From: Gymnothorax reevesii
Lineage: Eukaryota > Chordata > Actinopteri > Anguilliformes > Muraenidae
Length of the DNA: 64,000 nt
Assembly (NCBI GenBank): GCA_029721435.1
Contig: CM056573.1
Location: forward strand, 4,393,501-4,457,500
Direction: 5' to 3'
Below, piece after piece: positions 60,601-64,000 of this stretch; positions within the stretch are counted from its first letter, which is position 1; each line of letters opens with the position of its first letter. The notes beneath the pieces were generated by a model. That model did not search any database, was not told the DNA's origin, and was given only the letters and a program-made list of their open reading frames with translations. The position numbers and the translations under genes were made by a program.

Positions 60601-61606
60601 CGCTCAGACCAATGAGCCACCCGGGCGCCCATTATTTAATTTCTTAATCAATTGGTATGAATGATAACAACTTAAACTTAAAACGGGGATTTTTTTTTCA
60701 AAACAATGAATTTTAGCAAGACAAAACTATGAAAGATGTAGCTCCAATTTGGCTGAGGGCAGGAAAATTTTCTACATTTGTCATTTTCAAAGTGCTTTTA
60801 CTTGGGGGAAAAATCCATCTTGGAACCAAATGAATGGCATACTCCTTTACGGAAAAACTCCAAGAAATCAACACTCTAATCAGTTTTAGAGATTTTTGGA
60901 TGATACAAGTTTTATTCACTGTGACAATCCCAGGACAGATACATTCCTAGTTACACGTCCCACATCATGATAACGCAACTTTAAGGGTCAGCCGATTGGC
61001 AGTTTCGTAACACACTGCTAAAATAAACTTTTCAACATCAAATTACCTCATAGGGGAAAAATGGTCCTAATATTGAGTAGCAGATCATCGAACCGAAATT
61101 CACCGACGCGACTGACGCCAGCGTGAGGACCTGTTGCCTTGTCATCCTCGGCGCTGCCGAAGAGGTTTCTCCCGTCCCGTCGCTTTCTGCGAAAATGATG
61201 ATAAAATAAGGGGAGCGAGAATAAGTCTGCGGGGGAAACCTGACATCAACAGCACACCGCAAAAGCCAACTATTATGACATTTTCTGACAACATATCCAC
61301 CCATTTATAGATATAATTAAGTAGACACGTGCTTCATAAAAAACATAGTCGAGGACATAAAACTTCCCTTATTCCAGAAAATCACAAGCTACAACTTGTT
61401 GGCCAAGTAAGTTACGTAATTACAATCACGGGTTATACATTAGCTACCATTCGAGACACTTAATACTTGGTAGATATTAGACAACAATTCAATCTGTAAA
61501 TGTAACTTATTTACCAAAGCAGTAATGCTACACGAAACAAAACGTAAATCCGATGATCGTGTCTCATGGTTTACCAACCTGTTTCCCGAACATCGTCAGG
61601 ATCCAT
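45670..61606 (-). CDS. slc18b1: SLC18B1 vesicular polyamine transporter, 14 coding exons, 455 residues
   Basis: A major facilitator superfamily membrane protein. The mammalian orthologue moves spermine and spermidine into secretory vesicles in exchange for protons. Exons in transcript order: 61579-61606, 61047-61186, 57377-57472, 57214-57287, 56084-56231, 55598-55754, 53994-54130, 53742-53843, 52404-52495, 51666-51761, 49411-49485, 46622-46715, 46045-46094, 45670-45748. All junctions are GT-AG and the phases add to 1,368 nt without a stop. The start [10 protein letters not shown] has A at -3 and G at +4. Landmarks: [18 protein letters not shown] (TM1), [17 protein letters not shown], antiporter motif C as [20 protein letters not shown] (residues about 169-188), [37 protein letters not shown]. 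The length is within one residue of human (456). The cytoplasmic tail is acidic and ends [11 protein letters not shown]. Confidence 0.95.
46165..46472 (-). repeat. SINE-like dispersed repeat in SLC18B1 intron 12
   Basis: Read on the minus strand it has AGCAAGAAGGTTGCGGGTTC (box B-like GGGTTCGATT), GTGTGGAGTTTGCATGTTCT, and an A/T-rich tail with GATAAGATA. The same head phrases occur at the right window edge. Confidence 0.7.
46843..46925 (+). repeat. Diverged Tc1-type terminal-repeat remnant
   Basis: ACAGTAGCTTTGGAAAGTAC and GACCCTTCACTTTTTGAAC resemble the block at 38047. It is isolated, with no transposase attached. Confidence 0.4.
47780..48770 (-). pseudogene. Tc1-like transposase relic
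   Basis: Minus-strand fragments in several frames cover the protein. The N-terminal end is near 48768. [20 protein letters not shown] and [20 protein letters not shown] are at 48387-48097, and [20 protein letters not shown] (holding the second catalytic Asp) is at about 48060. The SPDLNPIE box is no longer readable. Clear terminal repeats are not visible, so this is an old, degenerate copy in SLC18B1 intron 11. Confidence 0.8.
49366..49405 (+). repeat. Purine tract beside SLC18B1 exon 11
   Basis: (GA)n followed by A-rich sequence ends directly at the splice donor of exon 11 (minus strand). The intron therefore starts GTAAGTTTTT and enters a long pyrimidine run. Confidence 0.85.
49667..51219 (+). 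mobile_element. Tc1-like transposon, almost intact, 1.55 kb
   Basis: TA target duplications at 49665-49666 and 51220-51221 flank ends CACTCCTGATCAAAATC and GATTTTGATCAGGAGTG. Terminal inverted repeats are about 210 bp. Each arm holds an outer site (CTGATCAAAATCTTAAGACC) and an inner site (GATCAAAAGTTTAAGACCA), the paired arrangement called IR/DR. The transposase inside is broken only by one frameshift. It sits in SLC18B1 intron 10, opposite in orientation to the gene. Confidence 0.95.
49960..50962 (+). pseudogene. Tc1-like transposase with a single frameshift
   Basis: The first frame (49960-50413) starts [20 protein letters not shown]. It holds both DNA-binding subdomains ([36 protein letters not shown] with a GRPKK hook) and reaches the first catalytic Asp in VLFSDEKK. 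A run of seven A at 50404-50410, where six would keep the frame, shifts the reading. The second frame continues at [15 protein letters not shown] with the second Asp ([14 protein letters not shown]) and the Glu ([14 protein letters not shown]), ending NNNGGATHY at 50962. Total length, about 334 residues, is normal for the family. All three DDE residues are present. The extra A could also be a sequencing error. Confidence 0.93.
51343..51559. repeat. TTAA-flanked MITE with a 47-bp perfect hairpin
   Basis: TTAA at 51343-51346 and 51556-51559 bounds tips TTAACCCTTTCAGCGCC and GGCGCTCAAAGGGTTAA. The arms 51406-51452 and 51457-51503 are exact complements (47 of 47) with a 4-base loop. Relatives are at 13423 and 21296. 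It is in SLC18B1 intron 10, 107 bp from exon 10. Confidence 0.88.
53548..53633. repeat. Hairpin MITE in SLC18B1 intron 8
   Basis: ATATCGAGGGCTGACTGCAA on the left is complemented by TTGCAGTCAGCCCTCGATAT on the right. The complementarity extends inward through AACAG and TGTCCA. It is about 86 bp with no coding capacity, and starts 109 bp from exon 8. Confidence 0.85.
59136..59157. repeat. 22-bp perfect palindrome
   Basis: AATGTAGCAGA followed by its exact complement TCTGCTACATT, with no spacer. A related imperfect version (ATGTAGCAGATATGCTGC) lies at 59275, after a TTAACCCTTT tip. Both may belong to decayed MITEs. Confidence 0.9.
59468..59561 (+). repeat. Tandem duplication, 50-bp period, two copies
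   Basis: TGGTGGATATATACCCACAC begins at 59468 and 59518. The second copy lacks a few bases (CTATTCTACATGG against CTACATGG). Confidence 0.95.
60443..60630 (-). mobile_element. tRNA-derived SINE in SLC18B1 intron 2
   Basis: Read on the minus strand it begins GGGCGCCCGGGTGGCTCATT, has a box A-like GTGGCTCATTGGTCTGAG, shares CATTTGCTGCATG and CCTGTCTCTCTGCACTGTGT with the SINE at 21379, and ends in an A-rich tail. Target duplication ATTATTT lies at 60436-60442 and 60631-60637. Confidence 0.8.
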
Positions 61607-63204
61607 ATTTGTGTGATGGGTTATTTAAGGTTTCCTCTCCGGTAATAGTAACGACGCAGACTACTGGTGGGTGGAAACGTCAGCACATTACGGCCCGTAG
61701 CATCAGGTCAGTCATTCATGAACAATTTCTAATTCGTTGAACGTTGTATTATATCCGGTTTGTTACCAAAATTACCCGTAAAAGCGCGCAGCACGTTTTG
61801 GGAACGGAGCTGACGAACGAGCAGGCGGCGTGTGGTCAGATTCTCAGTTCACTTCCAGTCTTGAGAACCATTCAATAATACAGCGAAACGATGTGCTCTA
61901 GTTTCTGGTTGGAAATAATAAAACGCATTTCGTCTCTATGGATGTCTGACGACCTTTGCAGTCGATTACCCTGTAACTCGCTCCGAATTCCCGAACCTTT
62001 ACAAAAATACACACAAGCCTGATGGACCTTCTATGCAAGATTGCAAGTTCGAATTCCCATGGAATTCATTCGTTCATTATCACGAAATTTGGTGTATATA
62101 TCCAGTGTAGCTCGTCAACAAATGACACCCCTAACATGTTTCAAAGGCCCTCCGGTCATGTCCTACGTACAGTCTTTTTTAGGCGCACAGTTCCGCTGAG
62201 GTTCCTAGTACCTTTTGTCTGGATCTGCAAAGAACTTCGACAAGATTCCCAATCAAGAAGGAATATCCGATTAAGGTCTCAAATTTCATAGATTGAGTGC
62301 ACAAGCAGTATATTATTGCGATGAATAAGATACACAGCGCGGTTTACTTATCACTGTAGCTGAATATGATAATTGAAATGTATAGCGACGTTATTTCGCT
62401 AGAACGATTCCACGAAGTCATGAATTATCTAGGTTGTTTTGAAGACAGATGTTTAGGGTGTTCAAAGTCCTTCAAAATTTCTTCTGACCGAATGACAAGT
62501 ATGTTTAGTCGGTCTCGTAGGCCTCTTTTTGTTGAACATTCGTAACATGCTGCGCAGTCATTTTTCACGATACAACCCCCGATGCAAGTGTTCCGATTGA
62601 CGGGTGGAATAAACCAGACCTTTGTGCCAGCACAAAGTACATGAGATATCAGACGTGCAATTTAGCTCCATTAAAGCCATATAATGCCAGCTAATGTCGA
62701 GGCTAAGTTTATAATTCTATTTATTTATTCTTTTTATTGATGTTGGACTGAGCTGGATCAACTGATATTAAGCTTTACCTCTAAGACAGGTGTCTCACAC
62801 TGGTCGGTAAAAGAATAAAGGGCCTGTAGGCTTTTAAAGGGCCTCTAAAGTCGATTCTCAGACGGGGCGTTGAACGTCCAATGTTTACGAACAAATCACT
62901 TGCTTTTGTTGACATCTTGCATTGTCACATGACCAATTTCATTCAAATAAACCAATGTTTTGTGTACATCCGTAGATAATCCCTCTAGTTCGGTTCGTTT
63001 GCGCAGGTCGGCTCGTTGATTGGCCGATAAACAAAAACAATGGGAATCGACTTTAGATGTCCTTTAATCTTGTCACGCAGAAGCACGCCTGTTACAACTG
63101 ATTTAATGAACTGATCTCAGTCTGCGCAGTTGATTAGTTATTTCAGGTGTGCTATTGCTCGTTTGGAACACAAACCTGCAGTCCCCTGGCCCTTTTAGGT
63201 ACCA
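61607..63204. other. Upstream and intergenic region of SLC18B1
   Basis: The first 250 bases include several CpG-containing phrases (AACGACGCAG, TTACGGCCCG, GGAACGGAGCTGACGAACGA) and probably hold the SLC18B1 promoter and 5' UTR. No TATA box is obvious. Further right I see no gene. The open frames there are short and have no recognisable content. Confidence 0.45.
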
Positions 63205-63323
63205 GGGGTGCGTTTCCCAAAATCAAAGATACTAACTTTATATGGTGGTTCATTGACTGCGAATGAGCGAACGAGGTAAGTTGCTAACCTAGTTAGCAGC
63301 TACGCTTTTGGGAAACGCACGCC
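63205..63323. repeat. Palindromic MITE, GTGCGTTTCCCAAAA ends
   Basis: GGGGTGCGTTTCCCAAAA on the left and TTTTGGGAAACGCACGCC on the right are inverted partners. It is 119 bp long, with AGTTGCTAACCTAGTTAGCA inside. It is a common fish MITE type. Confidence 0.82.
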
Positions 63324-63859
63324 AGTTCGAGACTTCTGCTCAAAGATGAATTTTAATTTTAATCCTCTGTGGCTAGCTCGTGTGGCTGTGATCAAGGTAA
63401 TAATTACTTGACTTGCCTTGGACTGTCCTAAACACTAAACAGCAAATGTAAGTTAAATACAACCGGTAATTTATTTTGGCACAAGCAAATTGTTACTGTC
63501 AATGTGCCAGCGCTGCAAGTGCGGATTTTCACGCAGAGCAGATTCAAAAGCTAGCACCGTGTGATGGGGAAAAAAATCAAAAAATCAAAAACATGCAGTC
63601 AGCTGCAATTCTGAGGATTGAAAAGCATTGCTGATGAGAGATCAATGGAGACTGGCCAGACAGGTTCAATCTGACCGTTCAATTGCTTAGTGCTCTGGGG
63701 CCGGTAGCACCAAACGTATCGTAAGTGCTTGTTGTAAGACGCCAAACTTAGGACCGTGCTGAGACATGTCGTAACTGCCGTAAAATCCGTATCTTAAGAT
63801 ATGTCTTAGGACATATTCTAAATTACTTACACAAACATCCTTGGCCATGAAGTCCTGAC

Positions 63860-64000
63860 TGTTGTCTCCAACTTTAGGAAGGTCAAATCACTACTGCCTC
63901 ACAGCAAGAAGGTCGTGGGTTCGAATCCGGCCTGGGGCCTATCTGTGTGGAATTTGCATGTTCTCCCCGTGTTCGCGTGGGTTTCCTCCGGGTTCTCCGG
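63860..64000 (+). repeat. Dispersed SINE-like repeat, cut by the window edge
   Basis: AGCAAGAAGGTCGTGGGTTC and GAATCCGGCCTGGGGCC, then TGTGTGGAATTTGCATGTTC and CGCGTGGGTTTCCTCCGGG. This matches the minus-strand copy at 46165-46472 and the block inside 16625-16930. Confidence 0.8.

Larger units (their letters stand above)
57473..61046 (-). other. slc18b1: SLC18B1 intron 2, 3.6 kb
   Basis: The longest intron of the gene. Apart from the palindrome at 59136, the duplication at 59468 and the SINE at 60443 (listed separately), I see only AT-rich non-coding sequence. Confidence 0.75.

Noticed and set aside
63900..63935. A tRNA gene suggested by GGTTCGAATCC
   Set aside because: Only the box B-like part is present, and the surroundings match a dispersed SINE-like repeat; no cloverleaf can be drawn.

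Overview
This window is vertebrate genomic DNA, almost certainly from a ray-finned (teleost) fish. The evidence is two vertebrate multi-exon genes with GT-AG introns, several Tc1-like transposons, tRNA-derived SINEs, palindromic MITEs, a DIRS-type tyrosine-recombinase retrotransposon and the dispersed repeat families typical of teleosts. The species cannot be named from the sequence. No bacterial genes, CRISPR arrays or rRNA genes are present.

Layout: 1-500 holds an unidentified, CpG-rich minus-strand open frame. From 500 to 6.8 kb the DNA is intergenic: a TG microsatellite, a decayed Tc1-like element (3671-5272) and a relic of a retroelement gag/ORF1-like frame (about 5.4-6.7 kb). From 7709 to 41166 on the plus strand lies AHI1 (jouberin), reconstructed as 26 coding exons (3,690 nt, 1,229 residues) whose phases join without a break: a charged N-terminus, a conserved central region, seven WD40 repeats, a linker and an SH3 domain. 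Its 10.65-kb intron 14 contains a 6.5-kb DIRS-like retrotransposon in antisense orientation, with inverted terminal repeats, an internal complementary region and about 1.5 kb of tandem repeats. From 61606 down to 45670 on the minus strand lies SLC18B1, a vesicular polyamine transporter of the major facilitator superfamily, reconstructed as 14 coding exons (1,368 nt, 455 residues). The two genes are convergent, with 4.5 kb between their stop codons. That gap carries a nested inverted-repeat element of about 1.1 kb. The right end (61.6-64 kb) is intergenic with small MITEs and a dispersed repeat cut by the window edge.

The two genes have unrelated functions as far as is known: AHI1 acts at the ciliary transition zone and SLC18B1 loads polyamines into vesicles. 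They share only their position. Most of the unusual structure lies in their introns: a Tc1-like element whose transposase is broken by one extra A, an internally deleted Tc1 that keeps only the DNA-binding half, a MITE carrying a 47-bp perfect hairpin, a SINE nested inside a MITE, and the DIRS element with an apparently complete circle-junction signature.
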